In this document: positions 9,154 through 18,586 of the stretch, piece after piece
How positions within the stretch are numbered: the stretch's first letter is position 1
Layout: each line of letters begins with the position of its first letter
Origin: UBA981 sp942490995
GTDB taxonomy: Bacteria > Pseudomonadota > Gammaproteobacteria > Ga0077536
NCBI GenBank assembly: GCA_942490995.1
Contig: CALOBG010000031.1
Span: forward strand, 26,921 to 90,920
Reading direction: 5' to 3'
DNA: 64,000 nt
Notes under the pieces: model-generated
The model's input: the letters and a program-made list of their open reading frames with translations, nothing else
What the model was told of the DNA's origin: nothing
The model's database searches: none
Position numbers and translations under genes: made by a program

Positions 9154-10646
9154 TGCTCGACATAAAGCTGCGACAGGTGAACCTCGGCCTGGCGCAGAAA
9201 CGTCGCGAGGCGATCACGCCCGACGGCGATGGTATCGTCGTCCAGCGGAGTCAGGACCGCGATCATAGCGCTGCCCGCCGGCTGACGCAGGAGTCGGGCC
9301 CGCGCCTGGGCCAGTTTCGCATCGATGCGGGTGGCTACACGCTGCGATCCGATGTCATACCAGTACCACAGCAGGTATTCGCGCTCGCCGCGGCGCAGAC
9401 GTACTTCGTTGACGACAGCGAGGTCGCTCACCCCGTCGGGTTCGAACGGCCCATAGGCGAGCTGCTGCACGGCCTTGTTGTTGAACACTGCGTTGGTCTG
9501 ATTGATGACTTCCTGGCCATGGACTTCGGCGGCAAAATAGTGAATTTCAAGCTGTACAGCCGGTGTTTCGCCCGGCTCGTAGCGTGCACGAAGTACCTGG
9601 CTGGCGCCGTCGAAGCGGCCGCCGAGCAGATCCTCGCCCGCATCTTCGTGCCAGCCAGCGATGCTCGGCAGCGCGATCGGCGGTGCTGCGGGCAGGGTCT
9701 GGTTGAGCTGCACGGAAGCCACGCGCGGAACCAGCAGCAGGGCCGCGGCGAGCGCCAGCATGCCGCCCACGGGTCGATCGTGGGCACCGACGGCCGACGT
9801 TCCTCGCGACCGAGGCGGTGGGTTGGTTTCCGCGAACAGGTTACCCAGGCCGAACAGGGCAAAAATGACGATACCGAAAAACACCCATCCATAAACAAAA
9901 TGATCGATACCCATGGCATAACGGTAGTCGCTCATGTCGGCGATCATGACAATACCGTAGGCACGCAGACCGTTGGCCAGCAACGGCACCACCACGGCCA
10001 GGCCCATGAAGGCCACGCGTCGCCACAGGGAGTGGTAGCGCAGGTAGGCGAACATGGCGCTGACCGAGACGGTTGCGATGAGGTAGTTGATACCGCTGCA
10101 GGCTTCCGCAACAACGAAGTTGCCGGATGGGATCGACAGGTATCGTCCCTCGATAAATACCGGTACGTCGCTCAGGCGCAACATTGCCACCAGCACCGTC
10201 GCTGTCCAGTCCTGCAAATACGGGACCAGAAACTCGCCTTCCGGGACGGCGAAGTAGAGATAAAACAACGGAAACACCAGGATCCGGAACGCTGTCGGGC
10301 CGATCAGCAGCCACGACATTCCGATAATCATGCCGATCACCGCGAGGTGCTCGAAAAATGCGATGTCGACAAGCTCGCCGGCGCTCCACAGCACCGCGTT
10401 CAGCGCCAGGTAGATGAGACCGGCCCGCCCTACCCCCGGGCTTACCCCGGCCAGCTGCGGGCGGCTTTCCAGAACCAGGTAAATCGCGATTGGAATGATC
10501 AGGAAACAGTGATTGAAGGTGCTCGAATGCCACCAGATCTGGACCATGTCGCTGACGGTGGGGAAATACGCGGCAACGATGCCGACGTAGCTCGCGACAA
10601 GCAGCAATAAGCGGGGGCGCCATGTCGGCGCGATCGTCAGCATCAT
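9150..10646 (-). CDS. xrtA: Exosortase A fused to an EpsI domain
   Basis: A polytopic membrane protein (498 residues from the ATG at 10646). The first ~275 residues hold about eight membrane helices and the catalytic triad of exosortases: Cys183 in AEACSGINYL, Arg228 in NGLRAYG and His249 in IDHFVYGW. Exosortases are transpeptidase-like enzymes that recognise the C-terminal PEP-CTERM signal and cleave it at the inner membrane. Residues ~285-498 are an EpsI-type periplasmic domain, often fused or adjacent in XrtA loci and of unclear role. A longer reading from 10688 would overlap the upstream gene by 38 bp; neither start has a clear Shine-Dalgarno. The natural substrate in this window is the PEP-CTERM protein at 22265. 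Confidence 0.93.
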   Translation of the reverse strand: MMLTIAPTWRPRLLLLVASYVGIVAAYFPTVSDMVQIWWHSSTFNHCFLIIPIAIYLVLESRPQLAGVSPGVGRAGLIYLALNAVLWSAGELVDIAFFEHLAVIGMIIGMSWLLIGPTAFRILVFPLFYLYFAVPEGEFLVPYLQDWTATVLVAMLRLSDVPVFIEGRYLSIPSGNFVVAEACSGINYLIATVSVSAMFAYLRYHSLWRRVAFMGLAVVVPLLANGLRAYGIVMIADMSDYRYAMGIDHFVYGWVFFGIVIFALFGLGNLFAETNPPPRSRGTSAVGAHDRPVGGMLALAAALLLVPRVASVQLNQTLPAAPPIALPSIAGWHEDAGEDLLGGRFDGASQVLRARYEPGETPAVQLEIHYFAAEVHGQEVINQTNAVFNNKAVQQLAYGPFEPDGVSDLAVVNEVRLRRGEREYLLWYWYDIGSQRVATRIDAKLAQARARLLRQPAGSAMIAVLTPLDDDTIAVGRDRLATFLRQAEVHLSQLYVEQ

Positions 10647-10650
10647 AGGG

Positions 10651-12522
10651 TCAACCGAGAGAACGGGACAGCCACGGACCAAGCGCATTCGCTATAGGTA
10701 GCGGCAGCTTCTTCCAGGTCTCGACAAAAAATCGATATTTCGGATTGAGCGGATTGATGTCCGGCATCTCGCGGTCCCGGATCAGTTCGTACTCGTAGTA
10801 CAGCGGTCGAGGTTCGAAACCGAGATTGACTTTCCAGGCGTAGGAGCCGGTGTCTTTCTTGCTGCGTCCGAAGTCAAACAGGGCAGCGCCGCGTGCGGCA
10901 GCCCGGGTCATGATCTCAAAGGCCAGAAAATCGTTGCCGTTCAGGCGACGCGCATCGTACACGCCGCCCCAGTAATACGGGCATACCCAGTCGCCGAAAT
11001 AGAAGTTCATCGAGCTGCTGATCACGCGCTGATCGAGACAGGCGCTCAGGATCTCGACCTGGCTCGGAAAAGCTTCCGCTATTGCACTGAACAGGCCGCG
11101 CGGAAACACCGGCGTGCCGAGATTGCGCACGCTCTCGGCGTATACCGGGTAAAAGTTTTCGACGGTATCGATGCGCGCCACCAGCCCGTTCTTTGCACCC
11201 TTGCGGATGACGTTACGCTGCTTACTGCGGATGGCCCGCATATTCGCGTCCGGATCAGCCTCGATCGGCTTACTGAACAGCTCATAGAGCGATTTGACCG
11301 CGCGCGATGCGCCGCCGGGATCACGCAGCCGGTATTCGACCGCACCAACCCCGAGCCTGGTGCCGAGTTCGCGGGCCGCCGCTTCCAGGGCCCGCTGCGC
11401 CTCATCGTTCTGCGCCAGCGGACCGGCAAACGAAGTAAACGGTAGCGTACTCAGGGACTGGCCGAACAGTGCGCTGCGCACGTGGACCAGCGGTAGCACC
11501 GCGCACACGCCCTGTTCGTCCTCGGCGAGGAGATAGTGAGCGCGGTGTCCGAGCGCTTGTTCGAAAACCTCGCGCCAGTTGAAGAGGTGGAAAAACGAGC
11601 CTTCGGCGTGGGCCGTGACGAATGCGTCCCAGCGCTGCGCATCCGTGCTGGTGCTCTCAATGACGCGCAGATTGGCCCCCTGGGTAGCGATCTCGTCCGC
11701 GTAAACGTTGCCGAACGTGCTCCAGGAGAAATCGACGAGCAGTCGTTCCAGCCGCGCCAGCGCGCGACCCTGATTGAGGTAGTGACGCAGCCGGGTTTTT
11801 GCGCCGAGCCCGGGCGGCCGCGGCTGTTCGGGGTCGAATTCCCACGGGTGAAAATACATATTGGCCGGCTGACCGTCGCGCTTGTTGACGTGGCGCAGCA
11901 TGGCGCGCGACAGCACATACGGGAACAGGCGGAAATAGCCACCGCCTCCGGCCGGGATATTGCGCGCGCCGATCCGCACCGTGCTTACCGGGATCTCGAC
12001 CAGGGTCTCGGTGCCGGCCGGGCGATAAGGTGTACGCGGTGCATCCGGGATCCCGTAGAGGTCATGGCGTACCGGGTAGACACTGGAGCTGTAGCTGAAG
12101 CCGGCCTGTTCGATTTCGGCAAACGCCCATTGATTGTCGCGGTTGATGGAGAAGCTCGCGGCGCGATAGCCGCGTACCGCCTGGCCGGTGAGGTTTTCGA
12201 GAATGTCCTTGCTGCGGGCGATATCTTCGCGCAGTTCGGCCGGAGTCTGCTCGGTGATGCGGATATGCTGATAGCCGTGACAAGCGACCTCGTGGCCCTC
12301 GTCGACCATGCGCTTGATCAGGCGCGGATAGCGCTCGGCAACCCAGCCCAGGGTAAAAAACGTGGTCGAGGTGTCATAGCGGGCAAACAGATCGAGTAAT
12401 CGATCCGTCGCCAGCTCGACGCGCGATGGCCACGCGCCCCAGTCTTCGCGTGCGATCTGCGCCTCGAACGCCGAAACCTGGAAATATTCTTCGACGTCGA
12501 CGGACAACGCGTTGCGGATCAT
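10651..12522 (-). CDS. Fusion of PEP-CTERM-locus polysaccharide deacetylase and FemAB-like acyltransferase
   Basis: This 623-residue protein joins two families that are normally separate neighbours in exosortase A loci. Residues 1-~278 are a NodB-type deacetylase: SVDVEEYF gives the catalytic and metal Asp near 9, HGYQH (82-86) the metal histidines, and FHPWEFD closes the fold. Residues ~285-623 are a FemAB/GNAT-like domain (DAFVTAHAEGSFFHLFNW, later YYWGGVYD and LFDFGRSKKDTG), a family that moves aminoacyl groups from aminoacyl-tRNA or similar donors. Together they suggest deacetylation of the polymer followed by acylation of the freed amine (inference). The stop is 4 bp before the preferred xrtA start. 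Confidence 0.9.
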   Translation of the reverse strand: MIRNALSVDVEEYFQVSAFEAQIAREDWGAWPSRVELATDRLLDLFARYDTSTTFFTLGWVAERYPRLIKRMVDEGHEVACHGYQHIRITEQTPAELREDIARSKDILENLTGQAVRGYRAASFSINRDNQWAFAEIEQAGFSYSSSVYPVRHDLYGIPDAPRTPYRPAGTETLVEIPVSTVRIGARNIPAGGGGYFRLFPYVLSRAMLRHVNKRDGQPANMYFHPWEFDPEQPRPPGLGAKTRLRHYLNQGRALARLERLLVDFSWSTFGNVYADEIATQGANLRVIESTSTDAQRWDAFVTAHAEGSFFHLFNWREVFEQALGHRAHYLLAEDEQGVCAVLPLVHVRSALFGQSLSTLPFTSFAGPLAQNDEAQRALEAAARELGTRLGVGAVEYRLRDPGGASRAVKSLYELFSKPIEADPDANMRAIRSKQRNVIRKGAKNGLVARIDTVENFYPVYAESVRNLGTPVFPRGLFSAIAEAFPSQVEILSACLDQRVISSSMNFYFGDWVCPYYWGGVYDARRLNGNDFLAFEIMTRAAARGAALFDFGRSKKDTGSYAWKVNLGFEPRPLYYEYELIRDREMPDINPLNPKYRFFVETWKKLPLPIANALGPWLSRSLG

Positions 12523-12568
12523 ATTCAGATTTGCCCAGTTTGAAGCGCTCGCAGGTGCGGGGGACCTG

Positions 12569-13699
12569 CTAACTTTTCAGAAACCAGTAGCCGACCATGG
12601 TGCCGAGTACAACCAGACTGACCAGGGCGCTGAACACGATGGTCCATAATGGATAATTACGTTGCCCGGCATTCAGCGCGACCGGGTCCGGGCGCGCCTG
12701 GCCGATCGCAGACTGCTGCCGGAGTCGGGTCGAAAGATTCTCGATGGTGCGTTGCAGGTCGGTTACCTGGTCTTCCAGGCGCCTGATATTTTCCTGGGCA
12801 GCGGCTTTCTGCACGGCATCCTCGTCCACATTGTCTGCCTCGGCCACCGGGGGGCCCGCGCCTTCCGGAGTATCGTCGACATCCTCGCTCTGCTCCTGCT
12901 CGATTTCGGCGCACACCGCAGCCACCGCTTCGCCGCTGATGGTGTGCTGTTCATCGAGGTAGCCGTTCAGCAGCACGCGGTCGAACAGCGTATTGATGCG
13001 ACGCGGCACGCCGCCGGTGGCCTGGAAAATATGCTCGTAGACCTGGTCTTCGATAACCGGGTCATCGGTCCAGCCGACCTTGTGCATACGGTGCTCGATA
13101 TAGGATTTGATTTCGGGCGCGGTCAACGGCTTGAGATGGTAGGCCGCGATCACGCGCTGGCGTAGCTGCTCCAGCCCCGGCGCGCGCAGAATGGCCCGGA
13201 ACTCGCGCTGGCCGAGCAGAAAACTCTGTACCAGCGGCGTGCCTTCGTAATCGAAATTGGACAACATACGCAGCTCTTCGAGGGCGCTGCGCGGCAGGTT
13301 CTGGGCCTCGTCGATAACCAGCAGGACGCGCTTGCCCTCCTGGCGACAGGTTTTGAAAAACGTTTCCAGTTTGTTCAGCAGGCTGGCCTTGGAGCTGCGC
13401 TCGAAGGGCATATCGAATTCGGCCGCGATCAGACGCAGCAGATCGAGGTCCTTGACGTTGGTCGAGACAATTTTTCCGGCCACCATGCTTTCGCTGTCGA
13501 GCTCTTTGAACAGGTTGTTGACGAGCATGGTTTTGCCGGTGCCGACATCGCCGGTGACGACAATGAAACCCTGCTCCTGCTGCAGGCCGTAGCGCATGTA
13601 GGCCTGCGCGCGCTTGTGCCCCTTGCTTTTGAAAAAGAAGCGCGGGTCCGGGTTGAGCTGGAAAGGCCGTGCGGTGAGGTTGTAAAACTTCTCGTACAT
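12569..13699 (-). CDS. XrtA-associated secretion ATPase (ExeA/GspA-like AAA ATPase)
   Basis: A 376-residue AAA ATPase. Walker A is GDVGTGKT (residues 50-57) and Walker B LLVIDEAQ (~126-133); PRRINTLFDR is the arginine-finger region. The start MYEKFYNLTARPF is typical of ExeA-type ATPases. After the ATPase come an acidic linker, a coiled coil (~300-340) and one membrane helix (~350-374) at the extreme C-terminus, so the ATPase is anchored facing the cytoplasm. This subfamily always travels with exosortase A; its mechanical role in envelope export is not established. It lies 11 bp after the upstream beta-barrel-like gene. Confidence 0.91.
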   Translation of the reverse strand: MYEKFYNLTARPFQLNPDPRFFFKSKGHKRAQAYMRYGLQQEQGFIVVTGDVGTGKTMLVNNLFKELDSESMVAGKIVSTNVKDLDLLRLIAAEFDMPFERSSKASLLNKLETFFKTCRQEGKRVLLVIDEAQNLPRSALEELRMLSNFDYEGTPLVQSFLLGQREFRAILRAPGLEQLRQRVIAAYHLKPLTAPEIKSYIEHRMHKVGWTDDPVIEDQVYEHIFQATGGVPRRINTLFDRVLLNGYLDEQHTISGEAVAAVCAEIEQEQSEDVDDTPEGAGPPVAEADNVDEDAVQKAAAQENIRRLEDQVTDLQRTIENLSTRLRQQSAIGQARPDPVALNAGQRNYPLWTIVFSALVSLVVLGTMVGYWFLKS

Positions 13700-13710
13700 C
13701 GATGACGTGC

Positions 13711-15180
13711 TCAGAAATGGAAGACCAGGCCGGCCACGACCGAATTCTCGGTATAACCCGGACGACCGGTATTGGCTGCGCCCTGATCAGCGTAGGAATA
13801 GTTCAGGCGCGCACTGGTATGCGGGCCGAGCAGGTAGTTCAGAGAACTCGTAATGCTGAACACGTCACCGCCGCTGGAGCGGCTCTGCTGTCCGGCGCGC
13901 CAGGTTCCCTGCAGCGAGACACTGGTCCGCACCGACAGGGTGTGTGAGAAAACGATATCAAGGAGCTTGATATTTTCTTCGATACCCGAGAGCTGGAACT
14001 GCTCGGTGTTGTTGGAAAACGAGGCACGAATACTGCTCCGTCGCATGTCATAGGTGGTGCTGATGCGCAGATTCTTCGATACCGAGGCCTCGTTGCGGAT
14101 CGAGGGCGTATCCAACGGCACATCGAACAACGAACTCGCGAACGGATCGAATATCGGGTTGCCGAAGCCATCTTCCAGCGGCACCAGCAGCACGCCGCGC
14201 TGGATATCGTTACCGGTGCGTAGAGCTTCGTCGTAGTTCAGGGTGAACACCCAGCGTCGATGCCGATGGTCGACCGCGACGTTGAAGCTGTCGCCAAAGA
14301 ACTGCTGGCCCCAATTGCCGGAGATCGAGGTCCGTTGCGACGGTGTCCAGGTGCCACCGATCGACCAGTTGAAACCGTCGCCGGCGGTCTGCGAGGTGCG
14401 GAAATCATTGTTCTGGCTGCCGGCGCTGAAGGTTGCTCTGAATTTGCGGTTGAAAACAAAGGAAATATCACCATCAATACTTTCGAAACTTTCGTTCAAG
14501 CCCTCGCCGCGATCGATGGTGCGCGAACTCCAGCCGATGTTCATCGGCGTGCGTGCGAATTCCGGGCCGGAACTCAGGCCGAACTGGTAGCTGTTTTCGG
14601 TGCTGTCGTTCTGCTGGCCGAAATCGGTCGTGATCACGCCACCGGAATTGCCGCTGGCATCGTCCTTGAAAGTAAGCTGATCGAAGCTGTAGTCGAAGGT
14701 CGCCACTGCCCACGAGCCCAGTCGTTCACGAACCGTCGGCCCGACCTGAAAGCGCATCACATCGCTGCGGTTACCGTTGCGGGCATTCTGGTTGCGCGAG
14801 ATCAGACCCTGGTTGTTGGTGAGCTGCTGTGACATCGAGCTGTTGGTGTTGACGAACACGCGCTGCTTGATGAGTTCGACGTCAGTGTTGCCCTGTAGCT
14901 GGTGACTGCCGTCGTCGAAATTGGGGTTGTTCACGTACAGTGAACGCTGAAAGTTGTAATCGACGTTGGAGCTGATCCGCGCGCTTTCACCGCGCAGCGA
15001 AACACCCGGGGTAACGCGGGTAATAAAATCATCGCTGGTATCGACATCGATCTGCCTGACGTTATCGGTAAACGTCTGGTCGACCGAAAATCGCGGCGTC
15101 AGCCGCCAATCGCCGGCATCGCTGGCGACACTGGTGATCAGCGCAGACAGGCAGGCAGCTGTGGTCAGGCTACGATGCAT
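13711..15180 (-). CDS. PEP-CTERM system-associated outer-membrane beta-barrel-like protein
   Basis: About 489 residues. From the ATG at 15180 a normal signal peptide follows (MHRSLTTAACLSALITSVA, cleavage near SDA). The rest is a series of short amphipathic strands alternating with Asn/Ser/Asp-rich turns, ending VAGLVFHF, a terminal aromatic as in outer-membrane porins. This matches the uncharacterised beta-barrel family conserved in XrtA loci, perhaps the outer-membrane conduit or anchor for the polymer (inference). A GTG at 15213 would add 11 residues before the signal peptide; the ATG is preferred because it gives a clean signal sequence. It sits between the ATPase and the tyrosine autokinase. 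Confidence 0.85.
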   Translation of the reverse strand: MHRSLTTAACLSALITSVASDAGDWRLTPRFSVDQTFTDNVRQIDVDTSDDFITRVTPGVSLRGESARISSNVDYNFQRSLYVNNPNFDDGSHQLQGNTDVELIKQRVFVNTNSSMSQQLTNNQGLISRNQNARNGNRSDVMRFQVGPTVRERLGSWAVATFDYSFDQLTFKDDASGNSGGVITTDFGQQNDSTENSYQFGLSSGPEFARTPMNIGWSSRTIDRGEGLNESFESIDGDISFVFNRKFRATFSAGSQNNDFRTSQTAGDGFNWSIGGTWTPSQRTSISGNWGQQFFGDSFNVAVDHRHRRWVFTLNYDEALRTGNDIQRGVLLVPLEDGFGNPIFDPFASSLFDVPLDTPSIRNEASVSKNLRISTTYDMRRSSIRASFSNNTEQFQLSGIEENIKLLDIVFSHTLSVRTSVSLQGTWRAGQQSRSSGGDVFSITSSLNYLLGPHTSARLNYSYADQGAANTGRPGYTENSVVAGLVFHF

Positions 15181-15220
15181 AATTGAACGGGATGCTGGCT
15201 GGTCGCTGGACACCGCCCGC

Positions 15221-16273
15221 TCACTCCGGCCGATAGTAATAGCCGTAGTAATCGTAGGCGCGGGTGGCCGGCTGGCGGGACTTGTTCAGGATCATGCCGG
15301 TAATTCGCACGCCTTCGAGACGCTGCAGGGAATCGCGCACGGTCTCCTGCTTGGTGCGCGCGGCTTCGACGACAATCACCAGCTGCCCGACCAGCGGCGC
15401 AAGCGCGGTGGCCGTGGTCGTCGCCAGGATCGGCGGCGAATCGAACAACACCACGCGGTCCGAGTAGCGACCGGCAAGCTCGTCGGTGAGGGCGCGCATC
15501 TGGGCGCTGGCCAGGCGCTCGGTGCTGGCGTCACGATCCTGGCCGGCCGGCAGGATGACGAGATTGGGGATGGAAGTGCGGATCAGGAGATCCTCGAGAC
15601 GCAGGCTGTCGTCGCCGAGCAGGTCGTACAGGCCCGGGTAGCCTTCGACACCGAATGCGCGGCTCAGGTCGCGTTTGACGATATCGGTGTCGACCGCAAG
15701 GATGGTGTGATCCACTTCCATGGTCATGCTGAGCGCAAGGTTGACCGAGGTGAAGGTTTTTCCTTCACTGGGCAACGAACTGGTCACCATGATCAGGTTC
15801 TTGGGCCGCGGGGTGTTGAGGATGCCTTCGACCATATTGCCCAGCAGGCGCCGTTTGATCTGCTGATACTCTTCCGAAGCACGCGTGATCACGGAGGCGT
15901 CGGGCACCATGTGACCGGCCGCCGCCAGGCGCTCGAAGTCCAGGGTCACGTAATTTTTCGAGGTCTCGGCGGGCGCCGGCGCAATCGGCGGAGCGGCGAC
16001 CGCGGTGGCACTCGCTGCAGCTTGTGGGGGTGCCGGCGCGGGCGCATCCGCTAGCGGGGTGCGGTCGGCCGCGGGTGCAGGGTCACGTAACAGGGTGCTA
16101 TCGACTTCCGCCGCCGCAGGCTGTGCGGCGCCGGCTACCGGTTCCGGGGTGCCGTCCCGCGCAGGTTTATCCGCTGTCGCGTCAGCGCGCGTCGCCTTGG
16201 CTGGCGCCGGTTCGTCGGCTTCGTCGCTGGCATCGCCGCCGAGCTTATCCATTGCCCGTTCAATAGAACTCAC
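15221..16273 (-). CDS. XrtA-associated protein tyrosine autokinase (BY-kinase)
   Basis: A 350-residue bacterial tyrosine kinase of the Wzc/CpsD type. An Ala/Pro-rich disordered N-terminus (~1-105) precedes the kinase: Walker A SSLPSEGKT (165-173), Walker A' LAVDTD (192-197) and Walker B VVLFDSPP (274-281). The C-terminus carries a tyrosine cluster (YDYYGYYYRPE, 340-350), the autophosphorylation tail that tunes polymer chain length through cycles of phosphorylation. The start overlaps the stop of the chain-length protein by 4 bp, as expected for a two-component polysaccharide co-polymerase. Confidence 0.93.
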   Translation of the reverse strand: MSSIERAMDKLGGDASDEADEPAPAKATRADATADKPARDGTPEPVAGAAQPAAAEVDSTLLRDPAPAADRTPLADAPAPAPPQAAASATAVAAPPIAPAPAETSKNYVTLDFERLAAAGHMVPDASVITRASEEYQQIKRRLLGNMVEGILNTPRPKNLIMVTSSLPSEGKTFTSVNLALSMTMEVDHTILAVDTDIVKRDLSRAFGVEGYPGLYDLLGDDSLRLEDLLIRTSIPNLVILPAGQDRDASTERLASAQMRALTDELAGRYSDRVVLFDSPPILATTTATALAPLVGQLVIVVEAARTKQETVRDSLQRLEGVRITGMILNKSRQPATRAYDYYGYYYRPE

Positions 16274-17874
16274 AGGACCTTCTCCACTACCGCAGCGACT
16301 TTTCCATGCAGGTCGTAATGGCCGGCTTCCAGTGCCACCAGCCCGCCATAAAACGACACCAGCCCCATCAGCATCAGCGCGAAAACGGCGAGTTCCATCC
16401 GCCGCTCGGTACGCTGGCGACGGTTCGATACCATCGAAACCACGCCCATGATCGGCAATGCGGCGAACTCTTTGAGTTCGTCTGAGGAATTGAAGCGCGG
16501 GTTGATTTGCGCCAGCAGGATAGCCATGCCGCCACCCACCGCAAGGGCGAACGCCAGCACCAGTGACAGGAACTGTACGCGCATCGGCCCGATCGGGGTC
16601 AGCGGTATGCGCGGCGGTTCGATGACCTTGAGCTTGGTGTCATCGGCCTGCTCGTCGACTTCCTCCGACAGACGCGCCGATTCGCGCCGCTTGAGCAATT
16701 CCGTGTAATTGCTTCTGTTCAAGCCGTAATCGCGATCGAGGCGTTTCAGTTCGGCCTCGACCTCAGGGATCGTATCGATCGCCTTTTCGAGTTCGTCGAC
16801 GTTCTGCTGGTAAGCCTGCACACGGGTCTTGAGCGCGGCGACGTCACCTTCGACGCGCGCCAGGCCGACGCGCATTTCGCGGTAGATCGGGCTCTCCGCA
16901 ATTTGCGGCGAGACCATCGGCCCGCGCTCTTCGATCGCCGCTTCGAGCTCGGCAATCTCGGCGTCGCGTTTACTTTCGAGCAGGCTGATAGTCTCCAGCA
17001 GCCCGATCACCTGCGGGTGCTTTTCGGTGTACTGCAGCAGCATCTGGTCGAGCTGGTTTTGCAGGCCTTCGATGCGCGCGTCGTACTGCGATGAAAAGCT
17101 GTTGTTCTGCGGAATATAATCGCCCATCATGCCGAACATCGGCTCTTCGCCCTCGACCTGGCGTTTCATCTCGTCGCGCCGATTCATCGCCTCTTTCAGT
17201 TCGAGCTGCGCGACACCAAGCGCCGCTTTGGCCGATTCCAGGCGGCCGTAATAAGTGGTGCCCTCGCCCGGCATCTGCCCGGCGTTTTTCTGCTTGAAAT
17301 CCTTGAGTCGCTGCTCAGCCTCGATCAGGCGCTTTTCGTATTCGGCTATCTGCTCGTCGAGAAATTTCTGCGTCGACGCAGTATCGAGTCGGCTGCTGCC
17401 GAGCGCGGTTTCGAGAAACTCGTTCAACAATTCGTCGACGACGCGTTTGGCAAGCTGCGGATCTTGATCTTCGAAAACGATCTGGTAGATGTTGTCCTTG
17501 CTCGTACCGCTCATGCCAATACGCTGGGCCAGGTCCGAAACGAGTTTATCGAACTCTTTATCCGTCCGGGCGGTCAGATCAAGGTCGGTTTTACGCGCGA
17601 CTTCTTCCAGGTTTGGTCGGGTCAGCATGGTGCGCTTCATGAGCTGCGCGGCGTTGCTCAAATTATTACTGTCGACCGCCAGCCCACGCATCAACGGCCG
17701 CAGCATCGAACGGGTATCGATGAAAATCTTCGCGTCGACCTGGTAGACGTTCGGCATGTACAGCACGTAGGTCCAGCCGATCAGCGCGATGATGGTGGAA
17801 ATCGCCAGCGCCACCCAACGGTAAGGCCAGATCATCCGGACCTGGCGGCGAAGCAACTGGATCTGGTCGTTCAT
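16270..17874 (-). CDS. XrtA-associated polysaccharide chain length determinant (Wzz-like)
   Basis: A 534-residue inner-membrane co-polymerase. It has an N-terminal membrane helix (~15-36), a long periplasmic coiled-coil section with several heptad-rich stretches (~170-420), a Pro-rich PPRIPLTPIGP motif just before the second helix (~430-455) and a further hydrophobic stretch near 495-515. Wzz-type proteins set polymer length and connect the Wzy polymerase to the outer-membrane exporter. It is translationally coupled to the tyrosine kinase and lies 49 bp after the export lipoprotein, so the three form the export module. Confidence 0.92.
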   Translation of the reverse strand: MNDQIQLLRRQVRMIWPYRWVALAISTIIALIGWTYVLYMPNVYQVDAKIFIDTRSMLRPLMRGLAVDSNNLSNAAQLMKRTMLTRPNLEEVARKTDLDLTARTDKEFDKLVSDLAQRIGMSGTSKDNIYQIVFEDQDPQLAKRVVDELLNEFLETALGSSRLDTASTQKFLDEQIAEYEKRLIEAEQRLKDFKQKNAGQMPGEGTTYYGRLESAKAALGVAQLELKEAMNRRDEMKRQVEGEEPMFGMMGDYIPQNNSFSSQYDARIEGLQNQLDQMLLQYTEKHPQVIGLLETISLLESKRDAEIAELEAAIEERGPMVSPQIAESPIYREMRVGLARVEGDVAALKTRVQAYQQNVDELEKAIDTIPEVEAELKRLDRDYGLNRSNYTELLKRRESARLSEEVDEQADDTKLKVIEPPRIPLTPIGPMRVQFLSLVLAFALAVGGGMAILLAQINPRFNSSDELKEFAALPIMGVVSMVSNRRQRTERRMELAVFALMLMGLVSFYGGLVALEAGHYDLHGKVAAVVEKVL

Positions 17875-17923
17875 CGGCGCGTTGTGGCCTTATCGAACGC
17901 GATGCGGCGTACGAAACACATCC

Positions 17924-18586
17924 TCAGAACCAGGCTTCCGGAATAATCAAAATATCACCGGGCTGCATCGGTACGTTGGCGGTGATGTCACCGTCCTTGA
18001 TCAGGTCCTCGATGCGGACACGATATTCGCTCTGCTTGTCGCCGGTGATTCGTACCAGCGTGGTACGGTTACCGGCGGCGAATTCGGTCAAACCGCCGAC
18101 CGCGATCATGACGTCGAGCAGTGACATGTTTTTCCGGTACGGGATCGAGATCGGGTTCTGCGCCTCGCCGAGCACACGGATCTGTTCGTAATATTCACCG
18201 ACGAAGCCGCCGACGGTCACGGTGACCAGTGGGTCACGGATGAACTCGGCCAGCACGACTTCGATTTCGCGCGCGAGTTCGGACGGCGTGCGGCCGCTGG
18301 CAGGCAGGTCCTCGACCAGCGAGGTCGAGAATTTTCCGTCCGGTCGTACACCAACGGACGTATTCAATTCGGGGTTGCGCCACACGAAGACGTTGAGGCT
18401 GTCACCGGGACCGATAATATAGGTGTAATCCGCGGCGCGTTCGGCAACGTCCGGCGCTTCATCGCGATGATCGAGGAACGGCACCCAGTCCGGGGTGCTG
18501 CAACCGGCCAGCGCCAGGATTGCGGACAGGGCCAGAACCTGCGCAGGCATCGGCGGCAGCGAAATTCTCATCTTATTTCCAAGCAT
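17924..18586 (-). CDS. XrtA-associated exopolysaccharide export lipoprotein (Wza-like)
   Basis: A 220-residue outer-membrane lipoprotein. A lipoprotein signal ends in LALAGC with the acylated Cys29. The mature part contains the polysaccharide export domain (YIIGPGDSLNVFVWRNPELN) and a SLBB-like domain (EPAQNPIS-type region followed by LLDVMIAVGGLTEFA). Wza-like rings carry the polymer through the outer membrane. The ATG at 18586 is backed by a GAGGGG Shine-Dalgarno 6 bp upstream. It is the first gene of the long reverse exopolysaccharide operon. Confidence 0.93.
   Translation of the reverse strand: MLGNKMRISLPPMPAQVLALSAILALAGCSTPDWVPFLDHRDEAPDVAERAADYTYIIGPGDSLNVFVWRNPELNTSVGVRPDGKFSTSLVEDLPASGRTPSELAREIEVVLAEFIRDPLVTVTVGGFVGEYYEQIRVLGEAQNPISIPYRKNMSLLDVMIAVGGLTEFAAGNRTTLVRITGDKQSEYRVRIEDLIKDGDITANVPMQPGDILIIPEAWF

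Noticed and set aside
10647..10688. Longer exosortase start at 10688
   Set aside because: It would overlap the upstream gene by 38 bp and add a Cys-containing non-hydrophobic leader; the ATG at 10646 follows the upstream stop by 4 bp.
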